Origin: Lycocorax pyrrhopterus obiensis
Lineage: Eukaryota; Chordata; Aves; Passeriformes; Paradisaeidae
Direction: 5' to 3'
DNA length: 64,000 nt
Assembly: GCA_014706295.1 (NCBI GenBank)
Contig: JACSVZ010000004.1
Coordinates: 12,782,484-12,846,483 of the forward strand
Positions 1-12,637 of this stretch are shown piece after piece. Numbering within the stretch: position 1 is the first letter of the stretch; each line of letters starts with the position of its first letter. The notes under the pieces are model-generated. The model made no database searches and had not been told where the DNA came from. It saw only the letters and a program-made list of their open reading frames with translations. A program made the translations under genes and the position numbers.

Positions 1-2955
1 CTTTAAGAAAAGAGCTTTTCAAAGTGGTCCATTTTTTTAATACCACAGCAAAACAATTCATAAATACCAAGAACCTTACTGTAAAAAGAAACTAATTTCT
101 GTGGTGGGCCATCTCTTTTTCAAGTCGTACAAGCACATCTTTGCATGTGACTGCTTCATAACCTAAGGATTGCCAGAAAGTATTGGGGGTATCATGCCAG
201 TGAAAAAACTGGTGGTGCTAGCCTGAGAAGTTGTACCACACTGGATGCTTTTTGGAGTATTTTGATATAGTTGCGAATGCAGATGAATCCAGGAACAGCT
301 CTTTGGCACAAGAGCTGTGTGTGATGAAAGTGATGGCAGCTACTTGAGCCAAGCATAAGGAGAATAAAGCAGCAGAACATGGAGCTTTTTTGGTTTATGC
401 CCTCCACACCACCTTATTTTTCTTTTGAAGCGTGAGGATAGTATTAATCTTGATGAACTATCTTAATATAACTTTGGCTTCACTTAACAGTTGCAAGTTC
501 ACAGGTGTAATTAAAAACAGTGGCAGGCAGTGACTGAACAGAGTAACATAGGCTATGATTGGTTTGTAGTTTTAAATCAAATCATCCTTTTTTTTTTTTT
601 GCGAACACCAGGGAAAGAAGCCCTTGGAATCTGTATTTGGTGTTGTTTCTGCTAATGGCTTTGTGTGTTACGTTTATCAGACAGCTTGAGTTATCTATGC
701 CTTGTTTTCTTATTTGCTAAGTGTGAGTAATGGAACTAAACTGCAAGTACTGCCTGTCACTTTATTTAAGAGCTATTCCTAAAATGTCTTTGCTTTCTGA
801 CAGAAGGTGCTAGATACATATAAGATGTTGCCACTTCTGTTATTTGTCACTGTACTGTCCTGGTGATGTGGACTGTATTTTATTAGCACTCAAGTTTCAA
901 TAGCTCAGGTAAAAAATTTAAAAGCTCTCAAAGGGTTAGGCATGTGGAATTTGGTGAGTATTCGGTTCCTGACTTCCTTAGGCTTCCTCATAAAATTCCT
1001 AGCCTAATTTTTGGTAAATTGTACAGCCTTAATTTTGAAGATACATAAAAAGCACACAAGCTTGGGTTGATGGCAAACTCGGTTGAACAAAACACTTTGG
1101 TCACAAACTGTGTGCTGATCTATCAATGTTCTCTGTGTATCTGTATCTTACTGTTTCTGTAACTTAGCTTTAGAGGGTAGCTCTGCCGTACCTGAAACCT
1201 GTAAAAACACCTATGATCTAACTTGAACCTGTGCTTCTCTCCAGTGAAGGCTGCCAGTCATCTCAATTTAACCTCTTTGCAATGCTTTAGAGCCCGTCTT
1301 GAAAAGAAAGTAATTTCCTTGCAGACTTGTGGTCAAGCCTGAATTTCTTTCAGATATTGAAGTTCAGTACTGTTCTTTAATGAGTCATTAATGCATTTCT
1401 CTGAGAATGTTGAGTAATCATGTGCTTTAAAATAAAATCAGATTAAGGCTTGATGAAGGGGGGTGCAAATGCTGTTGCTGTATATTATACATATTTCTTG
1501 AAGATGTCTTTTCTTCCCTGAGCAGCTAAGCACATTGTCCCTGAAGGTTTTATAGTCAGGACAGTTTAAGGAATGAGTCTGATATTTCCACTCTTTTTAA
1601 AGACAGAGCACAGCCAGATTGCCCTGGCTTTAACATAACTTGACAGTTCCCTTACAACTTTTCTTTCAGAAGTTTGTCATGTTAATGCTGATGGACAGAT
1701 ATTAGGCCAGGCAGCACAGGCTGTGGAGCAAACTGTGTCTTATATATTGGGAAAGAGGTGTATCTCAGTTTAGTAACCGTGTCATGCTTAAATAGTAATT
1801 AGAAAGATGATAGAAGTCTATGGGCTCCAACACAGACTTAAATACTGTGGAAAGATTAAGCAGGATCTCTGTGTATGCTTGAACTGTCATGATGAGATTT
1901 ATTTGGAGAAAGATTTTAAATTGTGTGTGTTTGCCACTGGCTGTAATTCCAGATGCCTCACAAGTCACAGTGACTCCATTATCTGTGTAAAATAAATTAT
2001 TCTGTGGAGTCTCGTGCCTCCCACAATATGTGCGGAGAGCTATTTAAATGTTATTTGGTTGTCACATATCCAAGGGGTTTTTGGTCTTAGGATTAGTTGT
2101 AAAATCTACTTACTAAAGGGATTTATATCCAAATTGGTAAATAATGTATTTCTAGTGCTTTTAAGTAACTGCTGTGTTGTTAATAAGCAAGGCAATATAG
2201 CTGTCATATTTTATTAGACTGTGACTACAACTCTTAGATTGAGTTGAAGGCATGAGTTCATAGCTCATTACATGTATTTGTTTACTCAGCCACCACACAC
2301 TACATTAAATCACATTTAAAACATTGAATTCAGCCCTCAGACCTCTGACTTAGAGGATTACCCTCACCCCAACATAAATATCCTTTTAGCAAAGTATTTT
2401 TCAGAAGGAGAAAGAAGCTCTGCAGAGAACGTTTTCCATACGGATAGCAGACATCTCTTTGACCCATTCCTTTTCGTCAGTGCCTGCGACATGCCCCTCA
2501 TTTATAACCAGTGTGGCTGCTGACAGCTGGAGGTGACTCTACCAGGCAATGGAACTAGGTCTCATTTAAGTCTTAAGCTGGGCATACTGGGAGGCTTACT
2601 CTTCTGGTGATGGTAGTTTGGAAAACACTTCCAATTTCTGTTTAAATGAAGTATCTCTCCCACATGAAACAGGTAAGAATTATTATTATTTCCACTCTGA
2701 AAAGAGTCTCCTAAAGTCACAGGGCAGAGTCAGCTGATGGGGTAAAGGCAGAAGAATGTCAAATACTGTTTGATTTACTAGGTCACCTTCCAGTGTATCA
2801 CAGTTGGAAGTTCCCAGTTAAAAATTCAATTTGTGACCGTGATGGTGTGCAGAGAGCAAGAAGTGATTTTATTAACAGAACAGTTCCTGTGTTCCTTGAT
2901 GGTAATTACAACTTCAGAAATGTCCCGTTCCCTTTAAAAGAAATAATAAAAGGTT

Positions 2956-3098
2956 AATAGAATAATTTTGATTGGAAGGAATCTAGGAAATCATCTAGTC
3001 AAATCTCTTCTTCAAGGCAGGCCTAATTTCAAAGTTAGGCCATGCTGCTCAAGGTGCTGTCCAGATCACTTATGAACTCTCCATGGGTGGAGAGATGA
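2956..3098 (-). mobile_element. CR1 LINE 3' end, left part of a split copy
   Basis: Read on the minus strand this is the 3' tail of an old, diverged CR1. Its + strand face begins AATAGAATAATTTTGATTGG and continues with the hallmark wording of the CR1 3' UTR complement (GGAAGGAATCTAGG, TCATCTAGTC, GCTGCTCAAGG, CTCCATGGGTGG). It breaks off near 3098, where a + strand CR1 begins. The missing continuation is found at about 4269-4425, so both belong to one element. It is non-coding and inactive. Confidence 0.75.
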
Positions 3099-4265
3099 AA
3101 CACTGCCTGGATGGATGAGGGGGGAGCAGTGGATATTGTCTGCCTTGACTTGGGCGAGGCTTTCCTCACTGTCTGTCACAACATCCTCCTAGGCAAACTC
3201 AGGGAGTGTGGTCTGGATGAGTGGACAGTGAGGTGGATGTGGAGCTGGCTGAATGGCAGATCTCAGAGGGCTGTAATCCATGGCACAGGGGAGGCCTGTC
3301 ACTAGTGGTGTCCCCCAAGGGTTGATACTGGGCCCAGTGTTGTTTAACTTACCCGTCCATGACTTGGATGAAGGGGCAGAGGTGTCCTCAGCACACTCAC
3401 TGATGACACCAAGCTGGGAGGAGCGGCCAGTACCTCAGAGGGCTGTGCAGCCCTTCAGCAGGACCGCGACAGGTTGGAGAGATGGGCAGAGAAGAACTGC
3501 CTGAAGTTCAGCAAGGGAAAATGCAGGGTCCTGCACCTGTGGAGGAATAACCCCAGGCACCAGTACAGGCTGGCGGCCAACCTGCTGGAAAACAGCTCTG
3601 TGGAGAAGGATCTGGGGGTCCTGGTGGTCAACAAGCTGTCCATGAGCCAGCAGTGTGTCCTTGTGGCCAAGAAGACCAATGGTATCCAGGGATGCATTAG
3701 GAAAACTGTTGCCAGCAGCTCAAGGGAGGTGATCCTGCCCCTCTACTCGGCCCTGATGAGGCCCATCTGGAGTGCTGTGTCCGAGTCTGGGCTTCTTAGT
3801 GTGAGAGACATGGAGCTCCTGGAGCAGACCCAGTGGAAGGCTGTGAAGGTGATTAGGGGACTGGAGCATCTCCCTTCTGAGGAAAGACTGAGGGTGCTGG
3901 GCCTGTTCAGCCTGGAAGAGACAATTGAGAGGGAACCTTATCAGTGTCAGTATCTGAAGGGAGGGTGTGAAGAGGATGGACCAGGCTCTTCTAGAGTGGC
4001 ACCAAGCAATAGGACAAGAGGCAACAGGCAGAAGCTGATGCGCAGGAAGTTCCACCTGAAGATGAAGGAGAACTTCTTTACTTGTAGGTAACTGAGCACT
4101 GGGACAGATTGCCCAGAGAGGTTGTGGAGTCTCCCTCACTGAAGATATTCCAGAACCATCTGGACATGATCCTGTACCATGTGCTCTGGCATGACTCTGC
4201 TTGAGCAGGCAGTTGAATCAGACAACCCACTGTGGTCCCTTCCAACCAGACCCACTCTGTGATTC
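3099..4265 (+). mobile_element. CR1 LINE, 5'-truncated, degenerate reverse transcriptase
   Basis: This is the 3' part of a CR1 non-LTR retrotransposon carrying reverse-transcriptase pieces in several frames. They include MDEGGAVDIVCLDLGEAF (3111 on), VTSGVPQG near 3300, a displaced DDTKLGG (about 3403), [19 protein letters not shown] (3480 on), EKDLGVLV and REVILPLYSALMRP, then a 3' UTR ending in ACTCTGTGATTC at 4265. At least two frameshifts break the frame, so it is a dead copy. It interrupts a minus-strand CR1 whose parts flank it. It shares its 3' tail (CCACTGTGGTCCCTTCCAAC) with the copy near 9 kb, indicating one subfamily. The left edge is approximate. Confidence 0.92.
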
Positions 4266-4268
4266 CGT

Positions 4269-4425
4269 AAATCTGAGAACTTGTTCCAGTACTTTACTCG
4301 TTTCACTGCGAACACTGTTTTCTTACACATGGGTGGAATTTCTATGGTGCAGCTTCTGACTTTTATGTCGTGTCCTCTTGGCTTATTCCCCTGAGAAAAG
4401 CTTTGTGCTGACTTGTGTGGAACCC
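4269..4425 (-). mobile_element. CR1 LINE, right part of the split minus-strand copy
   Basis: The + strand face (GAGAACTTGTTCCAGTACTT, then TTTCACTGCGAACACTGTTT and GTCGTGTCCTCTTGGC) is the reverse complement of the CR1 segment around HWNRLP and FFT just before the 3' UTR. It continues where the piece at 2956-3098 stops. The junction to the next, oppositely oriented CR1 is near 4425. It is diverged and non-functional. Confidence 0.65.
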
Positions 4426-4427
4426 AC

Positions 4428-5550
4428 CCCAGGAAACTGAATGCAAGATCATGGAGCAAATCCTCCTAGAAGCCATGCTAAAGTAGGTGGAGAAGAAAGA
4501 AGTGATTGGTGACAGCCAACATGGCCTCACTAAAGCCAAATCATGCCCGAGAAATTTGGTGGCCTTCTACAACGGAGTTACAGTGTTGGTGGATGAGGGA
4601 AGAGCAATAGGTGTCATCTACCTGGAATTGTGCAAAGCATTTGACGCTGTCCTGAATGAAAGTGTCGATCCTTGCTTCTAAACCGGAGAGACATGGATTA
4701 GACAGATGGACAGCTCAGTGGATAAGGAACTGGCTGGATGGTTGCGCTCTCAAGAGTTGTGGTCAACAGCTCGATTGTTGAGACCCGTGGCAAGTGGTGT
4801 TCCTCAGGGGTCAGAATTGGAACTGGTGCTGTTTAACCTCTCTGGTGACATGGAGAGCGGGATCGAGGGCACCCTCAGTGGGTTTAATGACACCAAGCTG
4901 TGGGGTGTGGTCAACGCGCAGGAGGGAAGGGATGCCATCCAGAGGGACCTTGACAGCTGGAGGGGTGGGCCTGTGCCAACCCCATGACATTCAACAAGGC
5001 CAAGGAGCAGATCCTGCACCTGGGTTGGGGTGATCCCAAGCACAGATACAGGCAGGGTGGAGAACGGATGGAGAGCAGCCCGGAGGAGAAGGACTCAGGG
5101 GTGTTGGTTGGTGAGAAGCTCAGCATGACCTCGCAACGTGTGCCTGCAGCCCAGAAAGCCAAACGTATCCTGGGCTGCATCAAAGGAGGTGTGACCAGCA
5201 GGTCAAGGGCGGGGATTCTCCCCCTCTACTCTGCTCTCATGAGACCCCACCTGGAGTTCTGAGTCCGGCTCTGGGATCCGTAACATGAGAAGGATGTGGC
5301 TGTTGGAGTGGGTCCAGAGGAGTTCCACGAAGATGCTCAGGGGGTTGGAGGACCCTGAGAAGGCTGAAAGAATTGGGATTGTTCAGCCTGGAGAAGAGAA
5401 GGCTCCAGAGAGACCTTATAGCACCTTTCAGTACTGGAATGGGGCCTACAAGAGAGCTGGAGAGGGACTTTTTACAAGGACATGTAGTGAAAGAACAAGA
5501 GGGAATGGCTTTAAGCAGAGGGTAGATTTAAATTCAGAGGGACATCAGTG
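4428..5550 (+). mobile_element. CR1 LINE fragment, truncated at both ends
   Basis: This is a CR1 reverse-transcriptase segment. It reads VIGDSQHGLTKAKSCPRNLV and NGVTVLVDEGRA (about 4500-4600), [17 protein letters not shown] (about 4785), NDTKLWG (active-site region degraded), FNKAKEQILHLG (4987 on), SPEEKDSGVLV, ILPLYSALMRPHLEF (5218-5262) and FTRTCSERTRGNGFKQ (about 5472-5520). Stops and frameshifts occur throughout. It belongs to a subfamily distinct from the copy at 3099-4265. It stops about 250 bases before the usual CR1 3' end, which target-primed insertion alone would not produce; later deletion is likely. Confidence 0.9.
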
Positions 5551-6716
5551 TGCCTTGTGAAAGCAGGACAAAAGTCTTTACATTTTTCTCCACTTCCCAT
5601 TGAAAAAGTATCGCTATAAAGCAAGGATTTATTTTAGGAATGTCATTGTGGAAACTTACATTAAAATCACAAAACATTTACAATGGAACTAGGTTTTCTC
5701 AGTAAGATACTGCAGGAGTGCTGAACTTGTAGCTCCAGTTTTGATCACGTGAACACATGAAGCAGAACATAAGGGAGATGAAGAAGCAGTGCCATCGCTG
5801 AGTTCTCCCATTGTGCACTGCTTGCAACTCCCTCACCAATGTAACAGGTCAAGAGAAATCTGAGTTGGTTTTGGGTCCTTTTGTGTTTCTATGCTTTTGC
5901 AGGTCATGTCATATTCTAGCTGTCAAAGATAGGTTGGGGTTTTTTTAAATACATCTGGAAGTCTAAGCACATTGCCGGAGGAACCAAAGCTTAAAGAATT
6001 AAGGACACCTACAGTAAAATAGTGAGAATTAGTAACTTATAGCCCTTGCAATTATCACATAACAGATAGTGTGCAAGTGCCAGGCATTGTTGATACAAGC
6101 ACCATTTTTTAATAGAATGACATTTGATTTTTTTAATGCATTTAAATGCCAGCCATCTTCATGCTGTGTGTGAGTCACGGTTTCAAGTGTGTAATTGTTT
6201 AGTCAATCTTCTGTTGCATTATTATTTTATCACGCTATGAGTTTGGGCTAAATAGTTCACATTGTATCACCATCTAACTAGAAATTTCTTTATGCATTCA
6301 TGGAATGGGCATTTATAAGCAAACATAATGAAGGCTCCACTGAAATAAATTTGATTGCATGTGCTTCAGAATCATTCTTCCCTCAGTATTATATAAACAC
6401 TATTAGCAGATCCTTTAGAAAATTGATTTGCTGATCATCTAAGTGACAGGCCTGTTTAGAGCTATGCTGAAATGTATCCTTATCCTTAATCATGCTCCTG
6501 TAATTAAACTAAGGATTTTCATGAGAACATGGCTGAATAGATGAGGATGCTTTTTGAGTTGCTGTTCTTTCAATCTCAATTTTTGGTCACTTTTACCCTC
6601 TGCTCTGTCCCTTCCCCTTGCCTTTTTTCTGCAACCACAGCTGCAATGCTGCTGTACTGCTTCCCCTTGCCTTATCCCTGCAAACACAGCCATGTGGCTG
6701 AAGGCCATTTCACATA

Positions 6717-6735
6717 TGTGTGTGTGTGTGTGTGT
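6717..6735. repeat. (TG)n microsatellite
   Basis: An uninterrupted TG run of about 9 units in intron 1. Confidence 0.95.
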
Positions 6736-8770
6736 CTTGGCCTTGCAGTCATTTCCTCCAAGTTCTGCCTGGCCCCTTTTTGGGAAAGAAAGAAAACTTG
6801 GGAAGCTCTTTAATCTGGTCATCCCTGCCTGATGCTGCCTGCATTAGAAGAGCCCCTGTTCCATTGTCCTGCCTCTTGCTGGTCCAGCTGGGCTCCTACT
6901 GTGCCACTGAGAGGCAGGAAGCACAGATCCAGCAGAATTTCTGCCTGCCACAGGCTTGTTTCTGAGACAGCATCAGTAGAACCCCACTGCTGAGTGGGTA
7001 ATGGGGAATAAAAATGACGTGGGAAGGGGGAAAATGGTGCTGTGGGAGGGAGGACTTCAGGGAGAGAGATGTGAAGGAAAGAGGAAATGAGAGGCAGAAA
7101 ATCCATGTATGAGCAAGGGACTAACAAGAGGGAAGATTGCTGTGTTCTCATTATCATTTGGGAGGCAATTATTTGAGCAGAAGAGGCTGCCTGAATCCAG
7201 AAGGTATGGTTAATTCAGGTGGTGGATGTTTTTGGACAGGCTGTGTAATGAGCCTTCTGTGTGGGTATGGTGTAATGTGTGACATGCTTGAACAGATTTT
7301 TTAGTGACAGAACCCAGATTCCTTTATGTGTCTCCTAGATTTTGGTGAATGTGCATAAATCACTGCTGGTAGGAATGGAGAACACAGGAGAGGGGGCAAA
7401 AGTAGCAGCAGCAATGAGAAACCTGGGAGGAAAACCAAGGAGTGTGTGGGGAGAAAGGAAGGTAATGCTTCTCCCAAGCATGTATCAGCACAACAGTAAT
7501 TAAAAATACCAAAATAATAACTTGTAGCGATATGTAGGAGTCTTTGAAAGCTCAAGAAAAGAACAAATTGTGTTGTGGTGATATGATTGGGTACTTGCTT
7601 AGGGACAGCACCAGCCGGCTGGCCAGTCTCTCACCCATGACTTTTATCTACTGATACTGAAAAACGTCTTCTCTTTTGATCTCATTCTCTTACCATCTTC
7701 TTTGGGGCAAATATTTTTTTCTAGTTGTGCCTATTTTGGTACATTTTCCCATCTGTTTACTGCCCTTTCCCTGAATTTATTCTGCAGAAACAGCCTGTTT
7801 ATTCCTAGCTTTGGATTATCAGCTTTGTGCTGTTGAGTAATAGAAAAAGTGCTTCAGTTCATTTTGAGAATAATTTATGAAGATGGAGCTTTGTGGCTGT
7901 AATGTGTCTGTGTGTTCCTCCTTGCATATCCCCATACTGTAATTCTGATGAGAGTAAAAAGACAAGTAGAAACATTGCATGGGAGCACACTGAATTTATG
8001 GTGAGATAAATAAGAAATTAGTAGTAATTTTGAGGAAAAACAAGGGCAGAAGAATAAACCCTCTTAAAAATATAGGCAGGCAGTTATATTGCTTCCAGAC
8101 AGAATAAACCAGCTATTGGTTCACTGTAACCAGACCACCACCTTTTCTCCTACCTTCTGCACATGGCCAGCCTCTTGTACAAGTCTTTCACCAAATCATG
8201 TCTAGCCTGTCCCCAGTTTGGTGGGGAAAAAGCTGGATAGTGAAAAATTTGGCCTATGCAAGTAGCAGATGTACCAATCTGTAGTGATGCATCTGTGATA
8301 TAGAGGCAGTGAGAAAGACGTCGGAGTTGTTTAAGTTTCTTACTGTGTTTTCTTAGTTGATACGGAATTTAGTGTGAAGAGGAGCAAGGGCAAAGCACTG
8401 CTATCTCTTGTGCTGAAAGCAGAGTACCCCAGCCTCTCCTGGGCATGGATAGAAAAGAATACTGCTTTCATCTCACTCTGCTTGGTGAAGAGATCTGCAA
8501 ACCAGTCCATCTGCACTAGATACTTCCTGGGTCAGAGCCACAGATCTGAGTTTGACACCTCACCTGTAAAGCTTGGATCCAAACTCCCATCATTTCCTCC
8601 TGGCCCATTGAAGAGGTCAAGAGTAGGGGTGAAGTCTTGGCCTAACTTTATACATATGCTTGTTCAGTTTATCTGCAGATGTGGTCTTTGTTTGCATCCT
8701 TTCCAGGACAGAAGAAAAAGCTGGTGCAAGCATCTGTATGACCTTTGTCACAATCACCTTTGCTTTGATC

Positions 8771-9182
8771 AAGGAACTGGAGCATCTCCCTTACGAGGAA
8801 AGGCTGAGGGAGCTGGGCCTGTTCAGCCTTGAGAAGAGACACTGAGAGGGAACCTCATCAATGTCAGTATCCAAAGGGAGGGTGTCAAGGGGAAGGATCC
8901 AGGCTCTTCTCAGTGGTGTCAAGCAATAGGACAGGAGGCAAAGGGCAGAAGCTGAGGCACAGGAAGTTCCACCTAAATATGAGGAAGAATTTCTTCACTG
9001 TGCAGTGACTGAGCACTGGAACAGGTTGCCCAGAGAGGTTGTGAAGTGCCCCTCACTGGGGACATTACAGAGCCATCTGGACACAATCCTGTGCCATGTA
9101 CTCTGAGATGACCCTGCTTGAGCAGGGAGCTTGGACCAGACAACCCACTGTGGTCCCTTCCAACCTGACCCACTCTGTGATG
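8771..9182 (+). mobile_element. CR1 LINE 3' end
   Basis: This is a 5'-truncated CR1. It begins near GGAACTGGAGCATCTCCCTT, with the conserved EERLRELGLFSLEKR reading at about 8791-8842, then the FFTVQ / EHWNRLPREV region with a stop, and the tail CCACTGTGGTCCCTTCCAAC and CACTCTGTGAT. It is closely similar to 3859-4265 of the larger copy, so both derive from one subfamily. An open frame running into it from 8374 is fortuitous upstream of the element. Confidence 0.9.
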
Positions 9183-9897
9183 CCCTTTCTCAGTTTGCTG
9201 AATGTGTGGCTGTGACTGGGAATCCTCGTTGTAGCAGATTGTTTGCTTTTCAAGTCCTGACCATCAAACCAAGTTGCTACCTCCCTAACAAGTGACAGCA
9301 TTCCCAGTAGTGACATGTCAGTTTGATGTCTCTGGTGCTCTGTGAATAACTGATCTTGGGGTTTTGGTGCTGAACTGAAGAGATCAGAAGCAGTTAGATA
9401 CTGAAACGTTTAAAAGGTTTTGATCTGGTTATCTAAATCGAAAAACCTGTTTGTTTTATAAAGAATCCACATGAAATACCCCATTGCATGTAGGAGGAGG
9501 AGACCATATGCAGGAAGAGAATACCGGCAGCGTGCTTGTGTCAGAAGTACAAGGAGTGTGGGAGACTTAGACTCTGTTCCCTGTTGCTGCAGAGATTCCG
9601 CCTGTATTTCCTCCAGACTACAATGATGCATAGATTTTGTGCCTTTGGGGCTGGTGGGAAACACTGTGAAATCCTCAGAGGTAAGATTTTCTTGGAGAAA
9701 GGAGAAGAGCACACATACAAGCGCTTGGGAATGCCAGCCGTACCTGCTGCCTTTGGTTCAGACCCTGACATTAACTTCACCACTGACCCATGGAGTCTTC
9801 AGTCAAGTGAGGCAGAAGAACTGTTTCTGCCACACTGAATGTAATTAAACTGAAGTATTGCATCTCTGTGTGCAAAAACACTTTCATTCTGTTCAGA

Positions 9898-9931
9898 ACA
9901 ATGTGGTGTGTTCAACAATGTGGTGTGTTCA
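9898..9931. repeat. Perfect 17-base tandem duplication
   Basis: ACAATGTGGTGTGTTCA occurs twice in direct succession. Confidence 0.95.
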
Positions 9932-11081
9932 CCAGTTTAGGTGCTAATTGCAAATGAGGGGGTTTTTTTTCTTTGTATTGGTAGCAAGTGTTTGTGTGCA
10001 GCTGAGGGGTGAGTTGTGGGGCATTTGATTCACAGAACACTGCTGGTTTCTGAACTGTTTCCCTGTACTGAATGCAGTAAAGTAAGGTTTAAAAAAAAAA
10101 GAAAAAAGAGAAGAATCGTGACAACAAAATGATGAAATCCTTTGTTGGGGGAAAGAAGGATGGCAGTCTGGACTTACCTGAAAAATTCCTCCTCCGCTTG
10201 CGGTCTGTTTGGAAATGTGTTCTAGCTGCAGGGAGCAAAACTATTAACCTATTTAGAAACAGGCTCTGTACAGCTATATTAGCATCATCCCTCCTGCACA
10301 GCTTGCCGCTTGTCTTCCTTCTCTTAACAAAATGCACTTTATATGTGCACAGCTGATTTTTGTCTGGCTGGATTTCAGCTGGTGTAGACTGGAAGACAGT
10401 GAGTGGGTATAAAGTTGTGATAGAAGCACAGGTCATCTCTGTCTGTGGTGAATCAGTGGGACATTTGTCTCTCTGCTGCAGGAGGGGGCTGACATCTCAG
10501 TTTCAGGATGACTGGGGAAGAAGATATTTCAGTATCTGTGGTGAGCAAGTGAAATCTGTGACCAGGATCCTGTTGTTGTTAGCCAGTAGAAACTGTTTCA
10601 CCTTGCAGTTGGATGAAATTATCTTTAAAAGCCCATTTCATAGCAGTTGTAGAAATCTGTCAATAGATGCTTGTCAAATCATCCTTCTGGAAACATTGTG
10701 TGCACAACAGAATTTTGCAGCTGCTGAGGGTTTTTTAGTGGTTTTGTCAAAATTAATAACATGAATTCTTTACATTCAGGAATCAGGTTGCTTTTCCAGT
10801 TTGTGGCCTGCAGTGTTGCAATAATAATGGGTACCATGCACATAGTAACTTTCCAGTCAAGGCACTCAGAGCTCTGTACAGTGTGGTTGTATTCCTGATA
10901 ATACATTTCTGTATTTTTCACGACGTGGGTGGAGTTTTTCATGCTTGTACTAATAGGAGTGGACTGTTTCAGGTGACTGCCAAATAGTTACTCTCAATTC
11001 TTAGTGGTTTCTCCTGCACCTCTCTGCAGGCTTGGAAATCTAATTTTGTGTAGCCGATGCAGTAAATACTGCTTTTCTGTA

Positions 11082-11220
11082 GGGTTGGGGGTTCTGGGGT
11101 TTTGTTTGGGGGGTTTTTTTGGGGTGGGGGGTAGGGTTTTTTTTTTGTTTTGTTGTTTGGTTTTGGTTTGGTTTTTGGTTTTTTTGTTTCTGGGTTTTTT
11201 TTGTTTGTTTTCTTTAATTT
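11082..11220 (+). repeat. G/T-only low-complexity tract with G-quadruplex motif
   Basis: An almost pure G/T stretch. Four G-runs at 11108-11113, 11121-11124, 11126-11131 and 11134-11136, with loops of 7, 1 and 2, satisfy the usual G-quadruplex pattern on the + (transcribed-RNA-sense) strand. More G-runs lie just upstream (11082-11099). Confidence 0.8.
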
Positions 11221-12621
11221 TCACTTGGATAGTTTTTATCTATGCAGGGGAATACAGTGGTGTAAATATAGCAGTGCAGGCTGGCATGTTTGTGCACACA
11301 TGCTCTCAGCAAAAGAGCCTCCCTCTATGGATATTCATCAGTATTTAATTAGATTAGTACAATTATGCCTCCATATTTCCATAGGTAGGTAGGAAATTCT
11401 TTTGAGTCATGTTTACAGTATGGAGATTAAGCATTTTTAAATTTGCCAATTGGAGTTTCTGTTGGAAAAGCCTTAGGATCTGACTTAAGTACTTGAGAAA
11501 TTACAGTAAGATTTTCATGACTTAAGTTACCTTAAGCTTCCCGTTAGAGCCTAAAAGGTTTAAATCATGTTGTCCTAAATGTAACATCCTTTTACAGGTT
11601 CTTTTACAAAAGAACTTCAGTAAAGAGATGTAGAGTGGGTGCTCAGGTGTATGCTTGTGCAGCCCTGGATGGAGCCACATTTTGGATTTCTTTGTGGAGG
11701 GTTGTTTGACGGTGGCAGCATGTGAAATTCAAGTAAAGTAGAGCAAGGAAATGCCATACAATTGTTAGTGTGAAATCTGACAAACAGAACAATTTTCTAC
11801 CCTTGAGTGGCTCAAAACCATTTGCAACCTTAATCCAAAAAGGCTCTGCTTAACGCAGAGTGTTCTGCTCTAGAGATGAACAACAGCACAATAATCAGAC
11901 AGAAGTGCATGGTTTCACTTCTCATGTTATTAGTGTACTGACAGTATTCTTTGTTTCCCCTAAATTTTATATGGTGCAAGAATCCAGAGCCTTTGGTTTT
12001 TCTGCCACTGCTTCTGTAAATAATTTAATTTCTTTGAGCTTCATTTTTTTCCCTTGTATAAAAAATGGAAATAATATTTTCCTTTGTTAAGACCTTCGTT
12101 GCCTTGAAGGCAGATTTATAACTGCAAAGCATTGTTCGTTATTATTGTTTACTTTTATTAGTATGTGGTGAATTAATAACCTTAACATTCAGAAAGTTAA
12201 ATACTTTGGGGCAAGAAAAGAGTAGAAAGGAATACTTTCCATCTGACTTTTTTTCTCTGCCCTTTCCTTGGCTCTGTTGTTAAGGTTCTCATCAACACCA
12301 GCATTTCAGATACACTGGTCTGGGAAGCTACTGTGTTATGTGGGGAGGAATGATGAAAACCAAGACTTGAGACTTTTTTCCTTTTTTAATAGGAGATGCT
12401 TAACAAATGGATATAGGCAGGAAATACAACATGACAACAAGGATAAAATTCACTGGAATTTGAGGCAGGTCGCCCCTCCATTCATACAATCTTGAATTAT
12501 CTTTTGTGCTTGGTAGCATTAACTAGATCAATTCAACCAGAAAACAAAGAGGGAAGAAGAGCACCTCATAGCTAAATTTCTTGTTCAGGTTCATTTCATA
12601 TCATGATAAGAATTGGGTAGC

Positions 12622-12637
12622 AAAAAAAAAAAAAAAA
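12622..12637. repeat. Poly(A) run
   Basis: Sixteen A in a row. No attached retrocopy is recognisable. Confidence 0.95.

Noticed and set aside
3111..5560. Reverse-transcriptase-like frames that could suggest an endogenous retrovirus
   Set aside because: Sequence words and the 3' tails match CR1 LINEs. No LTRs, gag, protease, integrase or envelope parts are seen.
8374..8832. 152-codon open frame on the + strand
   Set aside because: Its end lies in a CR1 3' fragment, in a frame that is not the CR1 protein, and the upstream part has no features.
11082..11220. Interstitial telomeric repeat
   Set aside because: The tract is G/T only, without regular TTAGGG units.
12622..12637. Poly(A) tail of a processed pseudogene
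   Set aside because: No gene-like sequence precedes the run on either strand, and no target-site duplication was seen.
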